DNA of 35,847 nucleotides from a virus, in the IMG/VR virus record IMGVR_UViG_3300025411_000744, positions 1 to 35,847 of that record; one strand, written 5' to 3'. Below are positions 1-8,412 of this stretch, in pieces. A model generated the notes under the pieces. That model saw nothing but the letters and a program-made list of their open reading frames with translations. It ran no database searches and was not told where the DNA came from. The translations under genes were made by a program, and so were the position numbers. Positions within the stretch are counted from its first letter, which is position 1; each line of letters begins with the position of its first letter.

Positions 1-2
1 TT

Positions 3-1673
3 GCAGGGCTGGGTACTCCTACAAAGCAATTTTCATCCTGCGTTCTCATTCGCAGTGATGATGATCTCGATAGTATCTTTGCTTCGGGCGAGATGATGGC
101 CAAGTATGCCAGTAAACGTGCGGGGATTGGATTGGAAATCGGTCGACTACGCCCATTGGGCTCCCCAATTCGCGGTGGCGAAATCATGCATACTGGTATG
201 ATACCATTCCTCAAAAAGTGGTTTGGTGATTTACGTAGTTGTTCACAAGGAGGCATTCGAAATGCAAGTGCTACAGTCTTTTATCCCATTTGGCATCATC
301 AGTTTGATGATCTTATTGTACTTAAGAACAATCAAGGAACTGAAGAGACGCGAGTAAGGCACATGGACTATGGAGTTGTACTTTCTAAATTCTTTTGGCG
401 CCGCTTTAAGAATAAGGAAATGATTACATTCTTCGATCCTAATGAAGTGCCCGACTTATATGAAGCATTTTATAAGAACACAGCATTGTTTGAAGAGCTT
501 TATGTTAAGTATGAAAAGCGTAAAGACTTACGCAAGAAAACAATGAGTGCTGAAGAAGTATTTAAAAGCGGTATTCTAAAAGAACGTACTGACACTGGTC
601 GTATCTATCTAGTGTTTATCGACAATGTACAAAACCAAGGACCATTCGATCCTGAGTTCCATACAATTTACCAGAGTAATCTTTGCTGTGAGATCCTATT
701 ACCTACTAAATCTTTTAAACGTCTTGATGACGTGGATGGTCGAATTGCTTTGTGTACTCTTGGTAGTATCAACTGGGGAGCTTTCCGTAATCCAGAAGAC
801 ATGCGTCGTGCTTGTCGTATTCTACAACGCAGTCTATGTAACATTTTAGACTATCAAGACTTTTTATCAATTCAGAGTAAATTAAGTAACGATGAGATAC
901 AGCCATTGGGAATTGGTGTTACTAACCTTGCCTACTGGCATGCCAAACGTGGATTGAAGTATGGAGAGAAAGATGCTCTACAAGATGTTAAAAGTTGGAT
1001 GGAGCATCAAGCCTATTACTTGACAGAAGCCACTGTTGAGTTGGCTAAAGAACGTGGTGCTTGTACACACAGTGATAAAACACGTTATGGTCAAGGCATA
1101 TTCCCTTGGGAATTACGAGCAGAGGGTGCTAATGAACTAGCAAATTTTACTCCAGAACTTGATTGGGAAACCCTACGAGTTAATATGAAACAGTATGGTG
1201 TTCGCAATGCAACCTTAATGGCCATTGCCCCAGTCGAAAGCAGTAGTGTTGTTATAAACAGCACTAATGGAATTGAGTTACCCATGAGTTTGATCAGTAC
1301 TAAAGAATCAAAAGCAGGATCGTTTACACAAGTGGTTCCTGAATATCATAAACTTAAAAACAAGTATCAAATGATGTGGGAACAAAAAGATTGTGATGGC
1401 TATTTGAAGACAGCGGCTGTACTAGCGGCCTATGTTGATCAGGCTATTTCTGTGAATACTTTTTATAACCCCAAACATTTTGCGGATCGTAAAGTTCCAA
1501 CTACATTGATTGCCAAGAACTTGATGCAAGCACACATGTGGGGCCTAAAAACTTTTTATTATAGCCTTATAAATAAAGCAGGTAGTAAAGCAGATGATGA
1601 GATTGCTCCAGTCATGCCACTTGAACAAATCAATTTTGATGACGAAGAAGATTGCGAGGCATGTAAGTTATAA
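3..1673 (+). CDS. nrdA: Ribonucleoside-diphosphate reductase class Ia, alpha subunit (5' end missing)
   Basis: Reduces ribonucleoside diphosphates to deoxyribonucleotides together with NrdB, supplying dNTPs for phage DNA synthesis. The frame is open from base 3, so about 215 N-terminal residues (compared with E. coli NrdA) lie outside the window. FSSC at fragment residues 10-13 holds the first active-site Cys. QSNLCCEI carries the Asn/Cys/Glu active-site triad, with an extra Cys beside the thiyl-radical Cys. ALCTLGS holds the partner Cys, and KTFYYS holds the two radical-transfer tyrosines. The C-terminal redox tail is CEACKL, a C-x2-C spacing where E. coli has C-x4-C. Its stop overlaps the ATG of the aldolase at 1673. 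The identification is firm; the ATG at 93 is internal, not the start. Confidence 0.97.
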   Translation, partial: AGLGTPTKQFSSCVLIRSDDDLDSIFASGEMMAKYASKRAGIGLEIGRLRPLGSPIRGGEIMHTGMIPFLKKWFGDLRSCSQGGIRNASATVFYPIWHHQFDDLIVLKNNQGTEETRVRHMDYGVVLSKFFWRRFKNKEMITFFDPNEVPDLYEAFYKNTALFEELYVKYEKRKDLRKKTMSAEEVFKSGILKERTDTGRIYLVFIDNVQNQGPFDPEFHTIYQSNLCCEILLPTKSFKRLDDVDGRIALCTLGSINWGAFRNPEDMRRACRILQRSLCNILDYQDFLSIQSKLSNDEIQPLGIGVTNLAYWHAKRGLKYGEKDALQDVKSWMEHQAYYLTEATVELAKERGACTHSDKTRYGQGIFPWELRAEGANELANFTPELDWETLRVNMKQYGVRNATLMAIAPVESSSVVINSTNGIELPMSLISTKESKAGSFTQVVPEYHKLKNKYQMMWEQKDCDGYLKTAAVLAAYVDQAISVNTFYNPKHFADRKVPTTLIAKNLMQAHMWGLKTFYYSLINKAGSKADDEIAPVMPLEQINFDDEEDCEACKL

Positions 1674-2323
1674 TGTTAGAAACAATCTGTAACGTATTAC
1701 AAGAAGCCTATAAACGAAACTGGATTACCAGTCGCGATGGTAATGTAAGCATACGACATCACGGTCGTGACCATTTTTATATCACCCCAAGTGGTGTGCG
1801 TAAGCAAACACTACAACCAGACCAATTTAAGAAAATACAAATTGGCAAGTGGGATAACGGCTTTGGTTCAAACAGCTACAATTGGCAAGAGATTGAATAC
1901 ACTGATATCAGCTCGGCTCTCAAACCTAGTGGAGAAATTCCTCTACACTTTGGTCTACAAAAAGAAATGGGACAACATAGTAATAATGTTAGAGTTATTG
2001 TTCATGTGCATCCTACCTACTGTATTGCCGCAATGCACGCCGGGATCGATCTTAGTACTATTAGCGATGCATTTCCAGAACTTAGTCGTTATACTAAGGT
2101 AGCACCTAATGTACCTGATGTTCCTCCTATCAGTCAAGAACTTGCTGATCAATGTTTTGACAAATTAGGGTTAGATGGACAAGGCAATATAAAATATGAT
2201 ATCGTAGGGATTAAAGGTCATGGAGTAGTTGCTATTGATACTAGCCCATGGCGTGCCTACGAGCATATTGAACGATTAGAACATATTTGCAAGATAGTGC
2301 TTGCATCAGGGAAATATCAATGA
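1673..2323 (+). CDS. Class II aldolase/adducin family protein
   Basis: A 216-residue protein of the FucA/AraD/adducin class, zinc enzymes that cleave or epimerise sugar phosphates. Metal-site features are visible: SGEIPLHFG (the catalytic Glu region, about residue 87), HVHPTY (two zinc-binding His, about residue 107) and GHGVVAID near residue 182 (third His). Length fits the family. The substrate cannot be read from the sequence. It lies between nrdA and nrdB with one-base and ATGA-type overlaps on both sides, so it is very probably cotranscribed and translationally coupled with the reductase. This could mean a role in sugar-phosphate or nucleotide metabolism, but that is inference. Confidence 0.85.
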   Translation: MLETICNVLQEAYKRNWITSRDGNVSIRHHGRDHFYITPSGVRKQTLQPDQFKKIQIGKWDNGFGSNSYNWQEIEYTDISSALKPSGEIPLHFGLQKEMGQHSNNVRVIVHVHPTYCIAAMHAGIDLSTISDAFPELSRYTKVAPNVPDVPPISQELADQCFDKLGLDGQGNIKYDIVGIKGHGVVAIDTSPWRAYEHIERLEHICKIVLASGKYQ

Positions 2324-3420
2324 GCAAAGAACAATATAATTTAAAAACAAAAACAGACTATTTGAGTCGTAAAATGTTTCTGGATCCAGCAGGCCCAGTT
2401 ACTATTCAACGATTCGAAGAAGTTAAATACAAGAAGATTGCAGACTTTGAAGCGACAGCCCGAGGCTTCTTCTGGCAACCTGAAGAGATTAGTCTTACCA
2501 AAGACGCAAATGACTTTAAGGACGCAAGCGATGCAGTTAAACATATCTTTACCTCAAATCTATTACGCCAAACAGCACTTGATAGTCTTCAAGGTCGAGG
2601 GCCCACACAAGTTTTTACTCCAGTGTGTTCCTTGCCCGAAGTTGAAGCTCTCATGTACAACTGGGGTTTCTTTGAAACCAACATCCACAGCAAGAGCTAC
2701 AGTCACATAATCCGTAACATCTATAATGTGCCCAAAGATGTGTTCAACACTATCCATGATACAGAAGAGATTGTAAGCATGGCATCCAGTGTAGGCAACT
2801 ACTATGATGCTCTACACGTTATCAACTGCCGTAAAGAATCCGGAGAAAAGATCAATGAACAAACACATATCAAGGCCATTTGGTTGGCTCTTAATGCTAG
2901 TTACGCCCTCGAAGCCTTCCGATTCATGGTGTCATTTGCTACTTCTCTCGCTATGGTAGAAAACAAGATATTTATTGGTAACGGCAACATTATCAGTTTG
3001 ATTCTACAGGACGAATTGCTACACAAAGGTTGGACAGCCTATTTGATCAATCAAGTGGTCAAAGAAGATTCAAGATTTGCTGAAGCTAAACTGGAATGTG
3101 AAGCTGAAGTTTATAACTTATACCTGGACGTTATACGTGAAGAAAAACAATGGGCAGACTATTTGTTTAGTAAAGGCCCAGTGATTGGACTTAACGCAAA
3201 CATTCTAAAAGACTTTGTGGATTACACAGCAGTTTCAGCATTGAAAGATATTGGTATCAAATATCAACAAGCCGCACCAAGAACTACACCAATTCCTTGG
3301 TTCAATAAACATGTCAACACAAGCAGTAAACAAACTGCATTACAAGAATCAGAATCAACCAATTATGTAATTGGAGTCATGTCAGAAGGCATTGACTATG
3401 ATGCCTTGCCTGCATTATAA
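2320..3420 (+). CDS. nrdB: Ribonucleoside-diphosphate reductase class Ia, beta subunit
   Basis: Diiron-tyrosyl radical subunit (366 aa) that starts the radical chain for NrdA. ATG 2320 is chosen because it overlaps the upstream TGA as ATGA and gives the usual NrdB length. Iron ligands and radical site are recognisable: LDSLQGR (Asp), FFETNIHSKSY (Glu, His and the radical Tyr), ALEAFRF (Glu) and QDELLH (Glu, His). The first Glu-His pair is spaced E-T-N-I-H, one residue longer than E-T-I-H in E. coli and T4 NrdB, while His to Tyr spacing is normal. The C-terminal YDALPAL resembles the NrdA-binding tail. A glutaredoxin gene follows 19 bases downstream. Confidence 0.97.
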   Translation: MSKEQYNLKTKTDYLSRKMFLDPAGPVTIQRFEEVKYKKIADFEATARGFFWQPEEISLTKDANDFKDASDAVKHIFTSNLLRQTALDSLQGRGPTQVFTPVCSLPEVEALMYNWGFFETNIHSKSYSHIIRNIYNVPKDVFNTIHDTEEIVSMASSVGNYYDALHVINCRKESGEKINEQTHIKAIWLALNASYALEAFRFMVSFATSLAMVENKIFIGNGNIISLILQDELLHKGWTAYLINQVVKEDSRFAEAKLECEAEVYNLYLDVIREEKQWADYLFSKGPVIGLNANILKDFVDYTAVSALKDIGIKYQQAAPRTTPIPWFNKHVNTSSKQTALQESESTNYVIGVMSEGIDYDALPAL

Positions 3421-3439
3421 TAGTAAAAAGGAAAGAAAT

Positions 3440-3670
3440 ATGTCAAAAGCGATAGTATGGAGCAAAAACGCCTGCCCATTTTGTGATCAAGCTAAAAACT
3501 TGCTCAAAATGAAAGGCATAGAATTTGAAGAAAGAAATATCAACAAAGATTATACACGTGAACAGTTACTAGAAGCAGTACCCAATGCCAGAACTGTTCC
3601 ACAAATATTTTTAGACGATAAATTAATAGGCGGGTTCACAGAACTCAAGAAACATTTCGAAAAGGTCTAA
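3440..3670 (+). CDS. Glutaredoxin (dithiol type)
   Basis: A 76-residue thioredoxin-fold redoxin. The active site is N-A-C-P-F-C near residues 10-14, followed by the glutathione-binding elements TVPQIFLDD (cis-Pro loop, about residue 53) and the GGFTEL motif (about residue 62). ATG 3440 follows a GGAAAG ribosome-binding site and gives a normal small glutaredoxin; a longer open frame reaches back into nrdB but would lack a sensible start. As in T4 (nrdC), its place beside nrdAB suggests that it re-reduces the C-terminal cysteines of NrdA. Confidence 0.95.
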   Translation: MSKAIVWSKNACPFCDQAKNLLKMKGIEFEERNINKDYTREQLLEAVPNARTVPQIFLDDKLIGGFTELKKHFEKV

Positions 3671-3671
3671 T

Positions 3672-3962
3672 ATGTTAATCAATAAAGGTATCGCACAAGG
3701 AGAAGTTGTAACAATCAAAACCACAGCAGGTGAAGAGATTGTTGCCAAACTAATAGAAGACGGTCCGTTAGGTGTTAAAGTTAGCAAGCCTTTGTGCTTG
3801 ACAGCAACTAAAGATGGAATTGGTCTAGTACCATTTTTATTCACTACAGATCCAGATGCAGAAATCACCATCAATAAAAATAGTATAATGGTATTAGCTC
3901 CAACAATCAAGGACGCCGCAGATCGTTATACAGAACAAACAACCGGCATTAAATTAGCTTAA
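3672..3962 (+). CDS. Small conserved phage protein, unknown function
   Basis: A 96-residue protein whose first half (TIKTTAGEEIVAKLIED) looks like a short beta-barrel of the Sm/SH3 kind seen in small proteins of T4-like marine phages; this resemblance is from memory and not tested. No catalytic motif or membrane segment is visible. It starts one base after the glutaredoxin stop and ends 9 bases before the next gene, which has an AAGGAG site, so it belongs to the nrd operon. The function is unknown. Confidence 0.8.
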   Translation: MLINKGIAQGEVVTIKTTAGEEIVAKLIEDGPLGVKVSKPLCLTATKDGIGLVPFLFTTDPDAEITINKNSIMVLAPTIKDAADRYTEQTTGIKLA

Positions 3963-3971
3963 GGAGAATAC

Positions 3972-4160
3972 ATGTCAAAATATCAAGAATTCACAGCATT
4001 AGTAGAAGCAATGGAAGGCGACTTTGAAAAGTTCTACGACAAAGGTGTAAACGCCGCAGGCACTCGTGTTCGTAAGCACTTGCAAGAGTTAGCCAAACTA
4101 TGTAAAGATACACGTAACGATGTAACAGCAGTTAAGAATGCTCGTAAAGAAGCCAAATAA
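3972..4160 (+). CDS. Histone H1/Hc1-like small basic protein
   Basis: A 62-residue Lys/Arg-rich helical protein. The central stretch VNAAGTRVRKHLQELAKLCK followed by ARKEAK resembles the N-terminal domain of chlamydial Hc1-type histone-like proteins, also found in environmental phages and Bacteroidetes, where they are thought to bind and condense DNA. It has a good AAGGAG site and sits directly after the previous gene. A DNA-packaging or nucleoid role is inferred from the family only. Confidence 0.7.
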   Translation: MSKYQEFTALVEAMEGDFEKFYDKGVNAAGTRVRKHLQELAKLCKDTRNDVTAVKNARKEAK

Positions 4161-4163
4161 TAA

Positions 4164-5225
4164 ATGACGCTTAACGTTGTATCACTTCCTGCAACTACTA
4201 CTATAGACTTAAACAAAGCCTTCACAATGCAAGGCATGTTTGACACAGTCTATGGTAGTTTGCCTAACGATCCAAAATATACTGTAACAGGTATCAGTTT
4301 TGAGTTTTTAGGTATGAGTTGTAAATCGTCAGGGGTGTTTGATACATACGCTGATATCAAAGAAGCAATTTCTCGTCTTTATAACTACTGCATGAAAAGT
4401 TATTTAGAACCTATTTGGAAATTATTAAATGCATTGCTCAAAGCATTAGAAGCAGTTGTTGGCAGTTTATTAAATGTTGATTTATCATTGCCAGTTTTAA
4501 ATTTAACAGTGAGTGATTTGTTTAGTGATGATTTATATGAAAAGTTAATAGTATCTGTTACAAATTTATATAACACAGCTATAGACGATCTAAAACATCT
4601 TTTAAATTTATTGGGCATACCATTTCAACCATTTAGTGGAGTTGATTCTCCTCCTGTTGATATTCCTACTATTTGTAAAAATATTCTAGTGAGTCTGTGG
4701 GGTTCTTTAATTCAAAAAATAAAAAGTATTCTGGATGCAATCAAACTAGGCCTGACAGCGTATGATTATATTACAGAACAACCTAGTCCTCCATTTACTT
4801 GGTCTACTATTTGGAATTCTGCTGTCAACGCAATATTAGAAGAAGTATTGTTTTTGTTTGAAACTGGTGGTCCAACAGTCCAGGAAATATTGGATGCCCT
4901 AATTGCGGCATGTAAAGCGGCTTTAAATAAAACAGTTGTAACCGCAGAGGATCTTATTAACTATGTTAAAAATTTTAGATTGCCTGTAATAGGAAAACCA
5001 TTTGATTGGCTGTTTCCGTTGAATCCACATGTAGATTTTCCTTGGAAAGATATTAACCAGCTATTAGCTGATATGAAATTATTCATTGCTAATTTTTTAG
5101 CAGGAATTTTAGCAGAATTTATAAAAGCAATCGATGCTATTCTTAGTTTATTTGGATTAAGCCTTGCAATTCCTGTGCTTAGAATAAGTTACTCAGTTTG
5201 TGCAACTATCAATGAAGGACAATAA
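4164..5225 (+). CDS. Unknown 353-aa protein, hydrophobic helical
   Basis: The protein is not recognised. It is 353 residues, rich in Leu, Ile and Val with repeated amphipathic helices (for example LLNALLKALEAVVGSLLNVD) and several Pro-rich breaks (SPPVDIP, PSPPF). There is no signal peptide and no clear transmembrane helix with charged flanks. Three cysteines are scattered. The gene starts 3 bases after the H1-like gene without a strong ribosome-binding site, suggesting coupled translation, and ends one base before a signal-peptide protein. A virion or membrane-associated role is possible but not shown. Confidence 0.75.
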   Translation: MTLNVVSLPATTTIDLNKAFTMQGMFDTVYGSLPNDPKYTVTGISFEFLGMSCKSSGVFDTYADIKEAISRLYNYCMKSYLEPIWKLLNALLKALEAVVGSLLNVDLSLPVLNLTVSDLFSDDLYEKLIVSVTNLYNTAIDDLKHLLNLLGIPFQPFSGVDSPPVDIPTICKNILVSLWGSLIQKIKSILDAIKLGLTAYDYITEQPSPPFTWSTIWNSAVNAILEEVLFLFETGGPTVQEILDALIAACKAALNKTVVTAEDLINYVKNFRLPVIGKPFDWLFPLNPHVDFPWKDINQLLADMKLFIANFLAGILAEFIKAIDAILSLFGLSLAIPVLRISYSVCATINEGQ

Positions 5226-5226
5226 A

Positions 5227-5532
5227 ATGAAAAAAATTATCATAGCGTTATTTTTATTTGCAGTTGTAGGAACAGCAAATGCTCAGTGGCATCACGGCGG
5301 AGGACATTATGTTTATCGTCCAGGATATGGATGGGTAGTACCTAGTGTTATAGGAGGCGTTATTGGATATGAACTAGCTCGTCCTAGACAGCCTGATGTA
5401 GTTATAGTTCAACCACAGCCTGTTTATCCTCCTCCAGCCGCTCCAACATATCCACAGCCAGCAGGTTATCATTGGGAAGCTATTTTAGATGCCAGTTGTA
5501 ATTGTTACAGAACAGTATTGGTACCCAACTAA
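5227..5532 (+). CDS. Exported Pro/Gly/His-rich small protein
   Basis: A 101-residue protein with a clear Sec signal peptide: basic MKK start, hydrophobic core IIIALFLFAVVG and a signal peptidase site TANA|QW. The mature part opens with HHGGGHYVYRPGYGW, has a short glycine-rich hydrophobic segment (VIGGVIGYELA), a Pro-rich region PVYPPPAAPTYPQP and a C-terminal C-N-C pair. The ATG at 5227 gives an intact signal peptide; the longer open frame does not. The next gene's ATG overlaps its stop (TAATG). Likely periplasmic or outer-envelope; exact function unknown. Confidence 0.8.
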   Translation: MKKIIIALFLFAVVGTANAQWHHGGGHYVYRPGYGWVVPSVIGGVIGYELARPRQPDVVIVQPQPVYPPPAAPTYPQPAGYHWEAILDASCNCYRTVLVPN

Positions 5533-5765
5533 TGAAGTTTTATGAAAAAGCCATGCGTAGTTTGGGCAAAGTGGTTACCTGGAGAATTCTAGTAACAATT
5601 ACTAATTTCTTTGGCGGATGGCTTGCCAGTGGAAATCCCTGGGTCGGACTGGGCGTTGTTAGTTTTGCTCTAGTAGTTAATAGTGTATTGTATTATTTCC
5701 ACGAAAGAGCGTGGAATCTTATAGATACAGGGAGACAAGTAAATGACCCAAGCCTTTCTCAATGA
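5532..5765 (+). CDS. DUF2061 family small membrane protein
   Basis: A 77-residue protein matching the DUF2061 pattern: R-S-x-x-K-x-x-T-W-R-I near the start, two hydrophobic helices (ILVTITNFFGGWLASG and LGVVSFALVVNSVLYYF), and the characteristic YYFHERAWN near residue 60. DUF2061 proteins are small inner-membrane proteins of unknown function, common in proteobacteria and their phages. The start overlaps the stop of the previous gene and its end overlaps the next gene by 23 bases. Confidence 0.85.
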   Translation: MKFYEKAMRSLGKVVTWRILVTITNFFGGWLASGNPWVGLGVVSFALVVNSVLYYFHERAWNLIDTGRQVNDPSLSQ

Positions 5766-6027
5766 ATACATACTTGAAATAAACGAATTTCCAGTTAAAG
5801 GCCCGTTGAACAACTTATTTTCAATAAAAGACTATTTCTTTTATAATTCAAATGTAAAAGAATACGGGCATAGAAGTTTGCTAATACCAGTTTCTAAGTT
5901 GATAAATAATGATAAGCTACCTAGCGAAGAAGTTATTAGAGAACTCATAGCTAAAAAAGCACATGTAATAAAGCGTGTAGTTGACGCTAGAACACAATCG
6001 GAAACTTGGAGTTTTAAATATGAATAA
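5743..6027 (+). CDS. Hypothetical 94-aa protein
   Basis: Not recognised. A soluble-looking protein of 94 residues with no signal peptide, membrane segment or metal motif. It overlaps DUF2061 by 23 bases and the solute-binding-like gene by 8 bases, so the three are almost certainly translated from one message. Confidence 0.7.
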   Translation: MTQAFLNEYILEINEFPVKGPLNNLFSIKDYFFYNSNVKEYGHRSLLIPVSKLINNDKLPSEEVIRELIAKKAHVIKRVVDARTQSETWSFKYE

Positions 6028-6964
6028 AAAGCACGTAAAATGGGTATTAGCACATGAACCAATTGAATTGTTTCTTCGTGCCGCTAAAGTATTTGCCGCA
6101 GAAGTAAATGCTCGTGCTCCTGAGCAACTAGACATCGAAGTTATGACTATGAGCGAATACTCAGAGAAATATAATAACGGTGTAGTAGTTGATAAACATA
6201 GTCTAGTAGATTTATTAGATAGCGGTGCTATCGAAATGAGTCAGACATACACAATTACACTAGGTAAAATCAACAAAGATTTCTTTGCATTAGATTTGCC
6301 ATTCTTATTTAAAGACCACGACCATGCTAGTCGTGTGTTCGAAGGTGCAGTTGGTAAACAGTTGTTAGACAGTTTGCAAGAATCTAAAAAGATTAAAGGT
6401 CTAGCATTTACATATTCAGGTGGTTTCCGTATTATCCCAGGAAACGAAGCAGTTAGTCGAATTGAAGACTTACGTGGTGTTAAGCTACGTACAAGTTTCA
6501 GTCCAGTTGCTATCGAAACATTCAAGACATTAGGTGCTGATGTAGTTCCAATGGAATTGGAAGAACTTACTGAAAATTTAGGTAAGGCTAACGTTACCAT
6601 CGGGGAAAGTACTTATCCACGTATCTATGCATTGAATCAAGCTAAAGTAAGCAACTATATTAATCATACAGAACACAGTTTGTTTCTAACAAGCATTCTA
6701 GTTGGTACTGACTTCTGGAATACACTAACCCCAGAATTACAAACAATCGTAAGTGAATCAGCACAAGTTGCCGCACGTTACGAACGTACTATCAGTATCG
6801 ATGATGTAATTCAAACACAACTCCGTGCTGAAGCAGATGGTATCGAAGTTATTCGTATGTCGTCTGAAGAACAACAACGTTTCGCAGATGCTACACAAAT
6901 TGTTTATACAAAGTTTGCTGACTATTTTACTTCTGGATTAGTAGATCAAATTAAAACACAATAA
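6020..6964 (+). CDS. TRAP-type solute-binding (DctP-like) protein without signal peptide
   Basis: A 314-residue member of the DctP family, normally the periplasmic binding component of TRAP transporters for dicarboxylates and related acids. The family core is clear: GGFRIIPGNEAVSRIEDLRG then KLRTSFSPVAIETFKTLGAD with VPMELEEL (about residues 133-180), and a later N-x-T-x-x-L linker. ATG 6020 starts directly in the mature fold (MNKKHVKWVLAHEP); neither this start nor the 13-residue longer one has a hydrophobic signal sequence, and no membrane TRAP subunits are nearby. It may act in the cytoplasm, or in the virion. DctP-like genes occur in other marine phages; the role is not known. Confidence 0.88.
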   Translation: MNKKHVKWVLAHEPIELFLRAAKVFAAEVNARAPEQLDIEVMTMSEYSEKYNNGVVVDKHSLVDLLDSGAIEMSQTYTITLGKINKDFFALDLPFLFKDHDHASRVFEGAVGKQLLDSLQESKKIKGLAFTYSGGFRIIPGNEAVSRIEDLRGVKLRTSFSPVAIETFKTLGADVVPMELEELTENLGKANVTIGESTYPRIYALNQAKVSNYINHTEHSLFLTSILVGTDFWNTLTPELQTIVSESAQVAARYERTISIDDVIQTQLRAEADGIEVIRMSSEEQQRFADATQIVYTKFADYFTSGLVDQIKTQ

Positions 6965-6972
6965 GGATATAG

Positions 6973-8016
6973 ATGATACTGTATTATAATGTACATGCCG
7001 TCTCTACTATCTTAAAAAAGTGTCCTAGCGATTTAGAAATTTTCTTTTCCTACGACAAAACTGATGAACTAATCGATAACTACGAACGATTTGGTTTAAA
7101 TAGACACAACGTAATCTATGACAGAACTGGAGCTCTTCCTCATTATTTAAAAATGAGTAAAGGGCTTCATCCTATCCCACCAAGACAGCCCAATTACAAT
7201 CGTAGTTTTTTTGAAGTAGCAGAACAACGTGCTAAAGAATTAATAGATTTAGATGTACCAATCAATGTCATGTGGAGTGGCGGCATTGACAGTACATTTA
7301 TATTATTCATGTTACAAAAATATGCCAAAGATGCAGATCAAGTTAGAGTCTACGGAACATACAATAGCGTTATAGAATCAGGCGATTTGTTTGATCGTAG
7401 GATTAGTAAAGAATTTAAATATAATATCAAAGTAGCCGCACGAAACGAATATAATTTTAAAGAATTCGACGGTGTGTATGTCAGCGGCATGTGCGGCAAT
7501 CAATTATTTGGACCCACTGATGATTTCTTTGCCAATGGCAATACTGCCATGTTCCATCATACATTGGGGACTGCGGAAACTATCTACGAAGATTACAAGA
7601 CCAATATCAATCCAGAATTATTAGAATTTTTAGATCCTGTTATTAAATCTAGCCCACGTCCAATAGAAACTGTAGCAGATTTACGATGGCTTTGTATTTT
7701 TAATTTGGATTGGTACACAGCTTTGTACGAACATCGTACACAGTTGACAAAAGAAGTTGCTGAAAATATACTAGGATTTTTCAGCACAGATGATTTTCAA
7801 ACTTGGGCAGTTAGTACAAATGAACCTTTTACCCTAGTTAAAGGCGATCCAAACACACATCGTTGGCAGATGCGTAGTATATTGTCTGATGTTTTTGGTG
7901 AAACTCATTATGCTAAACACAAGCAAAAACAAATAAGTAGTTTTAGTGCGATAGATCCATACTGGATGTTCATGTTGGAAAACTATCATAACACTTATTT
8001 AAAAACCTTACCCTAA
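6973..8016 (+). CDS. PP-loop ATPase, asparagine-synthase-like
   Basis: A 347-residue protein with a PP-loop ATP pyrophosphatase signature VMWSGGIDSTFIL near residue 102, the AMP-forming fold found in asparagine synthase, QueC, TilS and ThiI. The C-terminal KHKQKQISSF resembles the substrate-activating Lys region of asparagine synthase. The N-terminal 90 residues have no glutamine-amidotransferase Cys at position 2, so it is not a complete AsnB. A GATGAT-spaced start follows AAGGAT, 8 bases after the DctP-like gene. Amide formation on an unknown substrate or nucleotide/tRNA modification are both possible. Confidence 0.8.
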   Translation: MILYYNVHAVSTILKKCPSDLEIFFSYDKTDELIDNYERFGLNRHNVIYDRTGALPHYLKMSKGLHPIPPRQPNYNRSFFEVAEQRAKELIDLDVPINVMWSGGIDSTFILFMLQKYAKDADQVRVYGTYNSVIESGDLFDRRISKEFKYNIKVAARNEYNFKEFDGVYVSGMCGNQLFGPTDDFFANGNTAMFHHTLGTAETIYEDYKTNINPELLEFLDPVIKSSPRPIETVADLRWLCIFNLDWYTALYEHRTQLTKEVAENILGFFSTDDFQTWAVSTNEPFTLVKGDPNTHRWQMRSILSDVFGETHYAKHKQKQISSFSAIDPYWMFMLENYHNTYLKTLP

Positions 8017-8025
8017 GGAAAGTAT

Positions 8026-8412
8026 ATGGCATATTCGGACAAAGTTATTGATCATTATGAAAATCCACGCAATGTAGGATCGTTTGATAAGAATGATCCT
8101 ACTGTTGGTACAGGCATGGTTGGAGCACCGGCCTGTGGTGATGTCATGAAATTACAAATAAAGGTAGATGAAGATGGTATTATTAGAGATGCTCGTTTCA
8201 AGACATATGGATGCGGTTCAGCAATCGCCAGTTCGTCGTTGGTTACAGAGTGGGTTAAGGGTATGCATATTGATGATGCTGTTAACCTTAAAAATTCCCA
8301 AATTGCCGAAGAACTAGCATTACCCCCAGTAAAGATACATTGTTCAATTCTAGCAGAGGACGCTATCAAAGCGGCTATTAATGATTATCGTAACAGACAC
8401 AGCCAAGGCTAA
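8026..8412 (+). CDS. iscU: Fe-S cluster scaffold protein IscU
   Basis: Full-length IscU (128 aa), the scaffold on which [2Fe-2S] and [4Fe-4S] clusters are built. All ligands are present: GAPACGD (Cys about residue 37, with the following Asp), YGCGSAIASSS (Cys about 63) and KIHCSILAEDAI (His-Cys about 104-105, with the Leu-rather-than-Pro variant of the HscA-binding site: the usual L-P-P-V-K motif is intact at LPPVK). It has an AAGGAAAG ribosome site and overlaps the IscA gene by 32 bases. No IscS, HscA, HscB or ferredoxin gene is in the window; the phage DnaK could substitute for HscA, but that is speculation. Confidence 0.95.
   Translation: MAYSDKVIDHYENPRNVGSFDKNDPTVGTGMVGAPACGDVMKLQIKVDEDGIIRDARFKTYGCGSAIASSSLVTEWVKGMHIDDAVNLKNSQIAEELALPPVKIHCSILAEDAIKAAINDYRNRHSQG

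Noticed and set aside
6973-8016. Complete asparagine synthetase (AsnB)
   Set aside because: The N-terminal glutaminase domain with Cys2 is absent; only the PP-loop synthase half is recognisable.
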